Notes under the pieces: model-generated
Databases searched by the model: none
What the model was told of the DNA's origin: nothing
The model's input: the letters and a program-made list of their open reading frames with translations, nothing else
Part shown: one piece after another, positions 54,288 through 64,000 of the stretch
Layout: every line of letters begins with the position of its first letter
Position numbering within the stretch: the first letter of the stretch is position 1
Made by a program: the position numbers and the translations under genes
NCBI RefSeq assembly: GCF_026262505.1
Contig: NC_067207.1
Coordinates: 7,966,082 to 8,030,081, forward strand
Origin: Trichomonas vaginalis G3
Lineage: Eukaryota; Parabasalia; Trichomonadida; Trichomonadidae
DNA: 64,000 nt
Direction of reading: 5' to 3'

Positions 54288-55387
54288 ATGCAAGCGAATC
54301 CTTTTAATAAAGCTAAGATACGATTTGCTTCACTTTGTCCACCTAGTAAAGTGTTCAACACAGGGAGCATGGACTGGGAAGCATGTGGGCTACTTGCATT
54401 AGCCGGTAAAGGCACAATTTATCTCTATAAAACTACTAAAAATGATATTTCTTTCTTATGATCCATTGAAATTCTAAATTCTAACATAACTTGCCTTAAA
54501 TTCCACTATGAGCTACCTTATCTTGCAATTTCAGACGATTGCGGAAGAGTTTTGTTATGGGATTGTGAATCAGGTCTTACACTCGGAATCACTCGTCAAG
54601 TATCTGAAGCTCAGTATGTATCGGAGCTTCAATGGTCCCGTAAAATCGTTTTAGGCTTTGCAGAACCAAATACAATTTATAGTATCGATTTTTGGCCGTA
54701 TGAAGCTGAAGATCAAGCGAAAAACTCACGAATACTTTGGAAGATAGATGTTCCTGGTACATATACAAGGATGGCTGTTAATAGTTCAGATATATTCACT
54801 GCAATTCTATATTCTAATGGTCCATCCTTTACAATTATCACGTCAAAGAATGCCAAGCAGGCTCCAACATCTCAATCTCAATCCCATACTTTAGATAAAT
54901 CAGAAAAAATCGTAGAAATTCAACATCATCCCCATATTAGTAATATTTTATTAATTATGCTTGAAGGAAAAATACTTACGTTTAACATAGCGACCAAATC
55001 TGGCCGAAATCTTGTAATCGATGAATCATCCCAATCATCTTTCCATAAACTGCTTCCTTCTTTAACAAATGACAACGAAATTACAGTTTATGGTCAAGAC
55101 TCGTCACTCAGTATCTATATCTGTAACGAAGACTACATTTTTACAAAATCAGGAACAATAAAATTGAAAAGAGAGCTGTTTGACTTAAAATCGAAGTATT
55201 TACCACTATCCGCTGCATGTAACCGTGCACTTCCCGAGCGATACATCGCGTTCTCTCCATCAAATGGCTTAGTTATGTTTGCCATAAAAGATGATATACC
55301 TTACGTCATCGCGCAGTCTCAAATTATACCACAGATACCAACCTGTTACGATTTCTACGACGGAATCCTTGCTTTCGGCACTCCAAC
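54288..55387 (+). pseudogene. WDR11-like gene, U5 copy, cut by the gap
   Basis: ATG at 54288, TGA at codon 58 (54459-54461), then open to the gap. Only the first 40 percent or so of the gene is present. Confidence 0.65.
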
Positions 55388-55487
55388 NNNNNNNNNNNNN
55401 NNNNNNNNNNNNNNNNNNNNNNNNNNNNNNNNNNNNNNNNNNNNNNNNNNNNNNNNNNNNNNNNNNNNNNNNNNNNNNNNNNNNNNN
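55388..55487. other. Assembly gap (100 N) at a mirror point
   Basis: Exactly 100 N. The bases on both sides are reverse complements (CACTCCAAC before, GTTGGAGTG after), and the mirror symmetry holds through all features out to the window end. Confidence 0.99.
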
Positions 55488-56587
55488 GTTGGAGTGCCGA
55501 AAGCAAGGATTCCGTCGTAGAAATCGTAACAGGTTGGTATCTGTGGTATAATTTGAGACTGCGCGATGACGTAAGGTATATCATCTTTTATGGCAAACAT
55601 AACTAAGCCATTTGATGGAGAGAACGCGATGTATCGCTCGGGAAGTGCACGGTTACATGCAGCGGATAGTGGTAAATACTTCGATTTTAAGTCAAACAGC
55701 TCTCTTTTCAATTTTATTGTTCCTGATTTTGTAAAAATGTAGTCTTCGTTACAGATATAGATACTGAGTGACGAGTCTTGACCATAAACTGTAATTTCGT
55801 TGTCATTTGTTAAAGAAGGAAGCAGTTTATGGAAAGATGATTGGGATGATTCATCGATTACAAGATTTCGGCCAGATTTGGTCGCTATGTTAAACGTAAG
55901 TATTTTTCCTTCAAGCATAATTAATAAAATATTACTAATATGGGGATGATGTTGAATTTCTACGATTTTTTCTGATTTATCTAAAGTATGGGATTGAGAT
56001 TGAGATGTTGGAGCCTGCTTGGCATTCTTTGACGTGATAATTGTAAAGGATGGACCATTAGAATATAGAATTGCAGTGAATATATCTGAACTATTAACAG
56101 CCATCCTTGTATATGTACCAGGAACATCTATCTTCCAAAGTATTCGTGAGTTTTTCGCTTGATCTTCAGCTTCATACGGCCAAAAATCGATACTATAAAT
56201 TGTATTTGGTTCTGCAAAGCCTAAAACGATTTTACGGGACCATTGAAGCTCCGATACATACTGAGCTTCAGATACTTGACGAGTGATTCCGAGTGTAAGA
56301 CCTGATTCACAATCCCATAACAAAACTCTTCCGCAATCGTCTGAAATTGCAAGATAAGGTAGCTCATAGTGGAATTTAAGGCAAGTTATGTTAGAATTTA
56401 GAATTTCAATGGATCATAAGAAAGAAATATCATTTTTAGTAGTTTTATAGAGATAAATTGTGCCTTTACCGGCTAATGCAAGTAGCCCACATGCTTCCCA
56501 GTCCATGCTCCCTGTGTTGAACACTTTACTAGGTGGACAAAGTGAAGCAAATCGTATCTTAGCTTTATTAAAAGGATTCGCTTGCAT
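55488..56587 (-). pseudogene. WDR11-like gene, U6 copy, cut by the gap
   Basis: Mirror of 54288-55387. ATG at 56587 and TGA at codon 58 (56414-56416). Confidence 0.65.
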
Positions 56588-56770
56588 TTTTTTATAAATT
56601 GATATCGTCAAAAATTTTAATTCTACAATGTTTTAAATATATTAATATTTAGTTGTACAGAATCAAATCACATCTACTTGAAAAAAAAAAGGTAGTGGGG
56701 CTTCCAGGCGCGTTGCGCCCTCTAGCCCCGAAGATGTTTAGTATAAAACCGCTTTTTAACTTCACTTAAA

Positions 56771-59700
56771 ATGCCACGTAAGCTACGTAAGAATATACGT
56801 AAGAGGAAGGGAGCATTGAAACATCCAATAGTAAAACTGACACCACAACAACAGTTGCAACAACAAATGCTGAATGACCCCACTATGTTGCAACAAATGT
56901 CAAGCAACCCTATGCTTTTAAACCGAGTTATTGGTGCACAGAGTGGAGGTTTAAGAGCGGCACTTTTAGCGAAAATGGCAGGCTATGGTGGAGCTGCAGA
57001 CGGAACAGCTTATAACCCTCAAAGTCAAATGAATTTGAGTTCACTCAAAAATCAAATAACAGATGTCAAAAAGTCAAACATAGACATACAGAAACAAATA
57101 AGTGAAAACGAAAAGAAACTAGAATATGACAGACACACAAAGAAACTCAATGAGTTAAACGTAGAGAAAAAGAAGAAAGAAGAACAACTGAAAGAACTAA
57201 GTACAGAGGAATATGCGAAAAAAGTGTCAGAAAAAGCAGCAGAAGTAGCAAAAATGGAACAAGATGTTATAAATTTGAAAAACCATACTACTCAATATAA
57301 AGTACTGAAAGATGAAGAAATAAAACAAAAAGCCCTGAAGACATATATGGATAGCGATGAGTATAAAAAAGAAGTTGAAGCAAATGTAAAGGCAGAAAAA
57401 CTTTTACAGTTGCAAAACCAAACCGTACAGTATGAAAACTTAGCACAAGAAAGTAAAAATAACGACGCAGCCATGCAAAAGGCAATGAAAAGCGCAGAAT
57501 ATATAAAAGCTAATAATGACTGGTTAGACGCCCAAGCCAACGCTAAAGCAGCCCAACTTATAGGGTCAATAAGGACAAAAATACAAGCGGATGAAGACAG
57601 TTCAAATGAAGCTTTAACGAATGCTGACTTTAAGAACGCCTTCGAAGCTCTTCATAGTAAGGTGAAACTAGTGAACGACTTCTCATCTGGAAAGAAACTG
57701 AAGTCTGAAGGTTTCGACAAAGAGTTAAAAGAAGTAGCACAAAATATGACGAAAATAACAGATGCAGCAACGAGACAGGCAGTTCAAAGTGCCCATGACG
57801 CCGTTAGAACAGCTGTTGTGGAAAGTCAAGAAAAAGAGTTACAACAGACCAAAAGAGACCTAGTAAATGCTTTCTTAAGAACGAAAAGTCAGGTAGGACA
57901 TTATGCTGCAGATGGAACATATGTGCCAGCTGGTGGAACTTATATACCAGCTGGTGGAACTTATATACTAGCTAGTGGAACTTATATACCACCAAACCCT
58001 CCAAGAGAAGCACCTGCACCAGGACTACCTAAAACATTTACATCGTCACATGGACACAGACACAGGCATGCACCAAAACCAACACAACAACCAACAGTTC
58101 AAAATCCAGCACCACAACAACAACAACAACCAGCACAACAACCACCTCCACAACCAGCACAGCAACCAACAGTTCAAAACCCTGCACAACAACCACCTCC
58201 ACAACCAGCACAGCAACCAACAGTTCAAAACCCTGCACAACAACCACCTCCACAACCAGCACAACAACCACAAACAGAGCAAGGACATAAAAGAAGTAGA
58301 GAACAAGGAAACCAAGATTTCTTAAAAATGCTTAAGGAAGAATATGGTTACCCAGATACTCTTGACTTTAGTGACAGATATAAAGAAGCTATTAGAAAGT
58401 TCAAGGAAGGAAATACAGACCCGAACCTATTTAGCTTTATGGTTCAGCACCAAATGGGATATAATTTCAAACCTGGAAAATACAAGCTCGCTAAGGGATA
58501 TGATTTAATAGCATATCATCCAAATGACATGAACGAATTTACTCCGAGATATTTGGTGTCAGAGCTAAATGACAATTCAACTCTCTTCATGAAACGCGTA
58601 AAAAATAGAGACGGAACGAAAGAAGAAAGGTTTATGAGTCCGGATGACTTAGATAGGGAACTTTTTAAAAACGGTCTCGGAATATATGAAATGCCAGCAG
58701 ATGAGGTACAAGAAACTCAACAGGAAGAAGTTCAGATACAACCAGACATGGAAGAAATAGTTCAGCAACAACAGCTAGAAGAGCCTGAAGGAAACGAACA
58801 AGTCCCTCCTTTGGAAACTAACCTCACAGAACTAGATGAAGATTTGGAACAGCCGAAAAATCTTGACCCTCAACAAGAGTATGAGGTGAATATGGAATCT
58901 TTCCAAGAGTCTAAAAAAAATTCGGCTGACATAGTAGAAGAATATCGAAAAATGTTTGCCGACATACAAAAGACTCCAACATCAGATGAAAATATTCAGC
59001 ATAGAATGGAAGTACTGAAAGATAATGTACGCAAATACAACAATCCTTTTTACTTACGACCATATAACGTTCAATCTTTGGCTGAACTCGGTGAAAATAA
59101 AAGGTTAAATTTCAACAAAACATATAGAAATGAAACATTGTTTAAAGTTCATTCAGAACCTAACCAATATGGAAACAAACCTACTTTTGTTTCTGCAGAC
59201 TATGGAACTACAATGAGATGGGGTCATAAAGCTAATCCGGATAGGTGGTTCATAAACTTACAACCACAATTCCAAGAAGTTGTAGACGCAATGGAAGTGA
59301 ATGGTGAACCAGATATAGCTGGTATTTTCAGCGCGGCTTTAATGCCATTGAAAGATATGAAAGATGCAGATATTTTGAACCAGTATGAAATGAACATGGC
59401 TGATGGAAATATAACACCTGACGTTCTAAAACATTTATCTCAAAGAACTACACAGAACCATAGAGATGGTATATTTGGTGAAGAGTTTAGAAAGACAGTT
59501 AGGGAGAGAGAAGGAAGAGAACCTATTGTACATGACCTTGCAAACGAAAGTTTACAAAATGTCATAAAAACTTACTTTGCAGACAATGAACCGAGAAGGG
59601 ATGAATATTTAAGAAAACTCAAATGGACAGTACCAAATGAAATGTTAGTATTGAAAAACATGTTCCTTGACAAAATAAAACCAACTACAGAAATAAATGA

Positions 59701-60202
59701 CGAAAGACTGAAACATTGGGTAAAAGCTTTCCCATTCACAAAAGATATTATTGGTAACATGGAAAGAAAACCAGAATGGCTACAAAAACATATATTTGGA
59801 AACGAGCTTATTCCATATGGACAAGCTCTGTTTGAAGAGCTTGAACCGGAAACTCAGGAAAGAGTCATGCAAACAATACGCGAAGACTCAAATACAAACT
59901 ATGACAAAATCTTTCTAGGATATAGGTTACCTGAGATGGGCGACCAGAGCCCAAAGGCAAAAAGGACATGGGAAATTTACAACATACTAGGTGAACATGA
60001 GGCAAAGATGCAACAACTTGAAGCAGAGGGCAAGTTACCAAAAGCGACACCAAAGAAGAAGAGAAGAGTAGAACAAAGTGAAAGTAGTGAAGAAGTAACT
60101 TCATCTAGTGAAAGTAGTGGCAATGAAGGAAAAAGAAGAGTTAAAAACTCAGTCAGGAAGAAAGTAAAGCTTGGTCCGAGTGGGTTCTATTATGACATAT
60201 AA
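56771..60202 (+). CDS. Maverick coiled-coil, Gln/Pro-rich protein (U6)
   Basis: Complete 1143-residue copy, same domains as at 6586-10017. Initiator TCACTT at 56762-56767. Confidence 0.75.
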   Translation: MPRKLRKNIRKRKGALKHPIVKLTPQQQLQQQMLNDPTMLQQMSSNPMLLNRVIGAQSGGLRAALLAKMAGYGGAADGTAYNPQSQMNLSSLKNQITDVKKSNIDIQKQISENEKKLEYDRHTKKLNELNVEKKKKEEQLKELSTEEYAKKVSEKAAEVAKMEQDVINLKNHTTQYKVLKDEEIKQKALKTYMDSDEYKKEVEANVKAEKLLQLQNQTVQYENLAQESKNNDAAMQKAMKSAEYIKANNDWLDAQANAKAAQLIGSIRTKIQADEDSSNEALTNADFKNAFEALHSKVKLVNDFSSGKKLKSEGFDKELKEVAQNMTKITDAATRQAVQSAHDAVRTAVVESQEKELQQTKRDLVNAFLRTKSQVGHYAADGTYVPAGGTYIPAGGTYILASGTYIPPNPPREAPAPGLPKTFTSSHGHRHRHAPKPTQQPTVQNPAPQQQQQPAQQPPPQPAQQPTVQNPAQQPPPQPAQQPTVQNPAQQPPPQPAQQPQTEQGHKRSREQGNQDFLKMLKEEYGYPDTLDFSDRYKEAIRKFKEGNTDPNLFSFMVQHQMGYNFKPGKYKLAKGYDLIAYHPNDMNEFTPRYLVSELNDNSTLFMKRVKNRDGTKEERFMSPDDLDRELFKNGLGIYEMPADEVQETQQEEVQIQPDMEEIVQQQQLEEPEGNEQVPPLETNLTELDEDLEQPKNLDPQQEYEVNMESFQESKKNSADIVEEYRKMFADIQKTPTSDENIQHRMEVLKDNVRKYNNPFYLRPYNVQSLAELGENKRLNFNKTYRNETLFKVHSEPNQYGNKPTFVSADYGTTMRWGHKANPDRWFINLQPQFQEVVDAMEVNGEPDIAGIFSAALMPLKDMKDADILNQYEMNMADGNITPDVLKHLSQRTTQNHRDGIFGEEFRKTVREREGREPIVHDLANESLQNVIKTYFADNEPRRDEYLRKLKWTVPNEMLVLKNMFLDKIKPTTEINDERLKHWVKAFPFTKDIIGNMERKPEWLQKHIFGNELIPYGQALFEELEPETQERVMQTIREDSNTNYDKIFLGYRLPEMGDQSPKAKRTWEIYNILGEHEAKMQQLEAEGKLPKATPKKKRRVEQSESSEEVTSSSESSGNEGKRRVKNSVRKKVKLGPSGFYYDI

Positions 60203-60234
60203 ATCCAACTATTCTATATTTTTACCCATATGAA

Positions 60235-61842
60235 ATGTACGCCGCTCAGAATATAACGCCAACAGTTTTGGATGCCATGAATGGAAATGTTTCCGAATGG
60301 TATAACGAATGCGACAATGCCATTAGAAGGTCAGAAATAGTTCCTGGAACTTACGAATATACAACTGCTGTTTCTTATGGAAACGTAGGTGAGTTTGGAG
60401 AAGGTTCTTCAACAACAGTAGATATTGCTTGCGACAGGTTTCATATTATTTCTATTGACAACTCTTTCTTATACGTGGAACAAGACATTGAAATAAAACC
60501 TTCTGCCAAGTTGTCTGAAAAGAAAGGTTGCAATGGAATTTTCTATGTCGGATACCAATATGCTCCAGAAGTTTTCATGGGATATAAGATATATTCTAAC
60601 TCTGACTTAGTTCAAACAGTAACATGGGCAAACTATGAATGGTTCGCTTTAAGAAACTCAGTACAACCACAAGCTAGAGAACAAACAGACCAGTATGCAA
60701 CTATTGAGAAAATAAGAAGACTTGACCCTAACGTTCCAGGAGTTTATGTTAACCTTTCTGGTTCAGATGGAACTGCTGCCACTAAAGTAAAACTGAAACT
60801 TAGAGTTCCTTTGTCATCTTTCCTCATCTTCAGGTTTTTAAGATACTTGCCAAACTGGGCAGGAAAAATTTCTATCGAACTTACTCCAAGCAAAAATAAC
60901 TTAGTCATTGCACCAACACAAGACCCATTCACTCTTACAGACGTAAAGGGAACAAATAAAACGTCATTCGCCGAATTTTGCAAAGACAAAGTTGACTTAG
61001 ACTTTGGTTTCTCAAACCTCAACACTGAAGTAAACTATTATTTCAATGCTGCTGGAGATGCTTGGGACCCAGTTAAGTTCACATGCGAAAAATTTGAATG
61101 CAAGAGAATAGAAAGCAGACTTGCAGTCTATATGTTGGACCCAGATATTTCAAATGCTTTAGCTGCCAAATATATTGCAGTTCCACTTATGTTCCCTATA
61201 CACCAAATATCTGTCAAAGACTTTGCAGGTGAAGTTGGAAACCAAAGTGCTGACCCAGGTGCAAGAACAGATATTGCCTTAACAACTGCAATGAAACATG
61301 CAGATACTATGTTTGTTCTTTTCAGACGAACTATAAATGACTATTCTTGTTTCTACAACCCTGGTATTAAATATCATATAAACATAGATGGCAAATATTA
61401 TCCAAGAGAAGAATATTCTACAGTTGAGGATATGAGGTCATACAACTTGACATTAGATGCTATGAACTTTAACAACAACTTCACAACAACCATTAACCCT
61501 GAAATGCAAAGTTCTATTATGCCATATGTGAAAGTATGGACCCATACAGGAGGTCAAAAAACTCAATATACAAATGGAGACCGTTCAAACTTTTGGCTTG
61601 GCATTCCATTTGCTGACTCAGAAGACTTTATGGGTGGTATTTCAACTGTTGGTACAGTTCAAATACAATATACTGGTGACAGAGACGGTCCAGATGAATT
61701 GAAAGCAAAGAAGTTTACAAAACCAATAGCACTTTTCACGGAAGATGCTCTTTTGAAAATTCGTTCGATGAAACCTGCTGGGGCTCCTCAGATTGGCATA
61801 ACGACAGCTTCCATCGAGCAGATTTTGGCAGCAGGTCAGTAA
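60235..61842 (+). CDS. Putative Maverick major capsid protein (U6)
   Basis: Complete 535-residue copy. Confidence 0.6.
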   Translation: MYAAQNITPTVLDAMNGNVSEWYNECDNAIRRSEIVPGTYEYTTAVSYGNVGEFGEGSSTTVDIACDRFHIISIDNSFLYVEQDIEIKPSAKLSEKKGCNGIFYVGYQYAPEVFMGYKIYSNSDLVQTVTWANYEWFALRNSVQPQAREQTDQYATIEKIRRLDPNVPGVYVNLSGSDGTAATKVKLKLRVPLSSFLIFRFLRYLPNWAGKISIELTPSKNNLVIAPTQDPFTLTDVKGTNKTSFAEFCKDKVDLDFGFSNLNTEVNYYFNAAGDAWDPVKFTCEKFECKRIESRLAVYMLDPDISNALAAKYIAVPLMFPIHQISVKDFAGEVGNQSADPGARTDIALTTAMKHADTMFVLFRRTINDYSCFYNPGIKYHINIDGKYYPREEYSTVEDMRSYNLTLDAMNFNNNFTTTINPEMQSSIMPYVKVWTHTGGQKTQYTNGDRSNFWLGIPFADSEDFMGGISTVGTVQIQYTGDRDGPDELKAKKFTKPIALFTEDALLKIRSMKPAGAPQIGITTASIEQILAAGQ

Positions 61843-62155
61843 GTTGTTCTTGAACTGACTTCTCTCCGTCAAATATTGACAGTACGCCAGTTTTGACATA
61901 ATATTGTATTATAAACTTTCCTTTAGAAATATCTGTAAGTTTTGAAGTTATATTTTTGTCTGCTTCAAGAACTTTCACCATTTCAGTTATACCAACTTTC
62001 TTTGCTTTATGAAAATATTTAGGTTCAGCAAAGACTGCTATTCTATAACATTTTCCATTGTTTGTGTAAAGAACTATTCTGTCAATGTATTTGTATTGTT
62101 TGTGTGTGTAAACTTTGTTTTGCTTCAATTCGAAGAGATATCTGAATACGTCCAT
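61736..62155 (-). CDS. Maverick 139-aa protein (U6)
   Basis: Complete copy, convergent with and overlapping the capsid gene end. Confidence 0.55.
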   Translation of the reverse strand: MDVFRYLFELKQNKVYTHKQYKYIDRIVLYTNNGKCYRIAVFAEPKYFHKAKKVGITEMVKVLEADKNITSKLTDISKGKFIIQYYVKTGVLSIFDGEKSVQEQLTDLLPKSARWKLSLCQSEEPQQVSSNEFSKEHLP

Positions 62156-62173
62156 CTTTTTATTCTAAGTAAA

Positions 62174-62755
62174 ATGTCATTTCCGAAAAATAGAAGTGTA
62201 AGTGTTTCAAAAGGTTTAATGGCGGTGGCAGATGTGAAGTTAAATTCACCAACTCAAACAAACAGTCAAAGTGTTGTTGTCAATGTCAAAGACAGAGATG
62301 TTGAAGTGGGGAAACCATACGAAGACGAAGATGGTATAACAATAGTTCCTGTAAAAGAACAACCAACATATCCTGAAGTTAGCAGAGACTTAAGTTCTGT
62401 TGCAGATATTCGAAACGACTACCAACAACTGAAAGACAAACTTAAAACTCAGGAGAAGATTTGTCAAGCTTTAAGTATAATGTTAAACTTGGTCGAACAC
62501 AACCCTGTAAAAGTGAACTCATATGTCATTGCACCTCATGAAGTTTTGAAAGAACTATTGAAACTTTTGACAGAGGCAGACGATATAAACATCAAAGAAA
62601 TAGAACCCGACATTAGTTGCTGTGGTGTTTCATATAATGTCATTGACAAGATATACGTTATGAAAGGAGGTGAAACGTTGAACTTAAAATATAGTTTCCC
62701 AGACGTTATAAAAATATTTGACGACCACAACATTTCATTAAAATTTATTTGCTAA
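62174..62755 (+). CDS. Maverick 193-aa protein (U6)
   Basis: Complete copy. The start chosen (MSFPKNRS) leaves an 18-base gap to the divergent 139-aa gene. Confidence 0.6.
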   Translation: MSFPKNRSVSVSKGLMAVADVKLNSPTQTNSQSVVVNVKDRDVEVGKPYEDEDGITIVPVKEQPTYPEVSRDLSSVADIRNDYQQLKDKLKTQEKICQALSIMLNLVEHNPVKVNSYVIAPHEVLKELLKLLTEADDINIKEIEPDISCCGVSYNVIDKIYVMKGGETLNLKYSFPDVIKIFDDHNISLKFIC

Positions 62756-62759
62756 GTAA

Positions 62760-63566
62760 ATGGCAGAAGACATAATGGTTTATACTATTACGACTAAAAA
62801 CCCTGAGTCATATAATTCTATAACAACAAACTTACAAAGTCCTCAAGGACGATATTGTAAACTAACCTTAAACACAATGACGACTAAAGCCTGTTTTGCT
62901 CTTTTGACACCAGAAGACTTTATTGTTGTGAATGGTAAAAAATACTCCTTTGAAGATACTTACTCAGATATACCACCAACAGGTTTTGTTGACTTATTTA
63001 ATACTTTAAGGACGGGTGTAACATGTGCTGCAACTAGAGCAGGTTTCATTATGTTTGGATGTCCGACTGAGTTTACTATAAACGATATGAGTTATAATAC
63101 AAAACTTATATCTGGTTTTTACTACCAACAGTTTCCTATAACAGGAAAAGGTGTCATACAAGGAATGTCTGTTCCATTGACTTTAAGCACACCAATCTTA
63201 TATATTGTTTCAAACTTAGGTTCAAAGTGTTATTCGAATGTCGACAGAAACTATTATGACCAAAAGATACTTATGCGTATAAACAATACTTTCTCTGCTG
63301 GTTTGCCTATTGTTCATTCGAATGCAGAGTTTTCAGCTTTAGTAAACTCAAACACTTTAGCAAACATAAACTTAACCTTAGTTGACGCAAACTTTGTTCC
63401 TGTAAAACTTTTATGTCCTATGTATTTGTCAATGACGGCAGAAAGTTTCGAATTGGAAGATGCAACTGGTGAAAGTATTGTATTACAAGAACAACTTCAA
63501 CAACAAATAGCTCAAGAACAACAAATGCAACAAATGGAACAAATGGAACAACAAGCTCAAGAATAA
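62760..63566 (+). CDS. Maverick 268-aa protein, putative minor capsid (U6)
   Basis: Complete copy, starting 4 bases after the previous stop. Same reading as the U5 gene. Confidence 0.5.
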   Translation: MAEDIMVYTITTKNPESYNSITTNLQSPQGRYCKLTLNTMTTKACFALLTPEDFIVVNGKKYSFEDTYSDIPPTGFVDLFNTLRTGVTCAATRAGFIMFGCPTEFTINDMSYNTKLISGFYYQQFPITGKGVIQGMSVPLTLSTPILYIVSNLGSKCYSNVDRNYYDQKILMRINNTFSAGLPIVHSNAEFSALVNSNTLANINLTLVDANFVPVKLLCPMYLSMTAESFELEDATGESIVLQEQLQQQIAQEQQMQQMEQMEQQAQE

Positions 63567-63596
63567 AAAAATATTTTTTTTTATTTTTATAAAAAA

Positions 63597-63965
63597 ATGT
63601 ACAGAATAGATGTTTCAGATTTTTATGACTTCCAAGCATTCAGAAATATGTGTCCATTTCGAGACTATAACAAAGCAGTCGAGAATTTGAAACGTTTAGT
63701 CATTTATGTTGACTCTGCCCCAGAATGTTATGTCATGAAAGAATGGGATGTTGTCTTTAACAAACCAAGAGCAACAATAGTGTCTGAACAAGAATGTAGA
63801 CAGAAACTTAAGAAAATAAAAGTTGTACAAGTTGGAAGGAAGATGTTAGATGCTTGGGATATCTTATTGTCAAAGTTAGAAGATTTTTCAGTTCGAGGTA
63901 TAAAGTTCTATACACCATCTCCAAACTTCTATTCTATCTTCACTGGATATAAATACGAACAAGTA
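63597..63965 (+). CDS. Last Maverick gene, 5' part, U6 copy (truncated at junction)
   Basis: ATG at 63597; open through the junction and to the window end without a stop, so the chimeric frame is intact here as far as visible. Confidence 0.55.
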
Positions 63966-64000
63966 GAATGGACTTTCAAAGTTAACGCTCCAGAGGATCA
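63966..64000 (+). CDS. Start of surface-protein repeats after the junction (partial)
   Basis: The first 11 codons of the 115-residue repeat (EWTFKVNAPED), in frame with the preceding Maverick codons. Continues beyond the window. Confidence 0.6.

Larger units (their letters stand above)
56694..63965 (+). mobile_element. Truncated Maverick, U6 copy
   Basis: Same borders and gene order as U1. Genes look whole apart from the shared truncation. Left edge with the GC-rich palindrome at 56697-56729. Confidence 0.78.

Overview
This window looks like nuclear DNA of a trichomonad, most likely Trichomonas vaginalis or a close relative. It is AT-rich and its genes have no visible introns. It carries a DD34D mariner and Maverick/Polinton-type genes. 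At least one gene has a TCACTT initiator 3 bases before its ATG, matching the trichomonad Inr (TCA Y W W). Its surface-protein gene has a single C-terminal membrane anchor and a short polar tail. The species call is inference; the family calls rest on motifs read in the sequence.

The window is almost entirely six copies of one unit of about 14-15 kb, called U1-U6 here. The unit order is: (1) 3' end of a repeat-bearing surface-protein gene; (2) a mariner whose transposase gene holds a 907-bp insert made of about twelve hairpins; (3) a 3' remnant of a second surface-protein-like gene; (4) a WDR11-like WD40/alpha-solenoid host gene in the opposite direction; (5) a truncated Maverick with a coiled-coil protein, a putative major capsid protein and four smaller genes; (6) an exact, in-frame junction from the last Maverick gene into the surface-protein repeats, which starts the next unit. 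U1 (1-13776, continuing across the junction), U2 (to 28617) and U3 (to 34689) are head-to-tail on the + strand. After a 100-N gap (34690-34789), U4 (34790-46909) and U5 (46910-55387) run on the - strand. After a second 100-N gap (55388-55487), U6 runs on + to the end. The sequences on the two sides of the second gap are mirror images, which points to an assembly fold or a large palindrome.

The gene content is a host locus with two WDR11/surface genes, invaded by a mariner and a Maverick and then amplified as a block. WDR11 has the same in-frame TGA at codon 58 in all five copies where that codon is present, so the lesion (or an unusual start or read-through) predates the amplification. The Maverick copies contain only the structural-gene side; no integrase, polymerase, protease or ATPase gene is present. 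The U2 Maverick is heavily broken, while those of U5 and U6 look largely whole apart from their truncation.

The most interesting signal is the hairpin array inside the mariner. It has twelve non-identical inverted repeats with stems of 18-28 bp and loops of 3-15 nt, packed end to end and flanked by a 6-bp direct repeat. It resembles a cluster of small-RNA precursors carried by a transposon. No transcript evidence can be seen from sequence alone.
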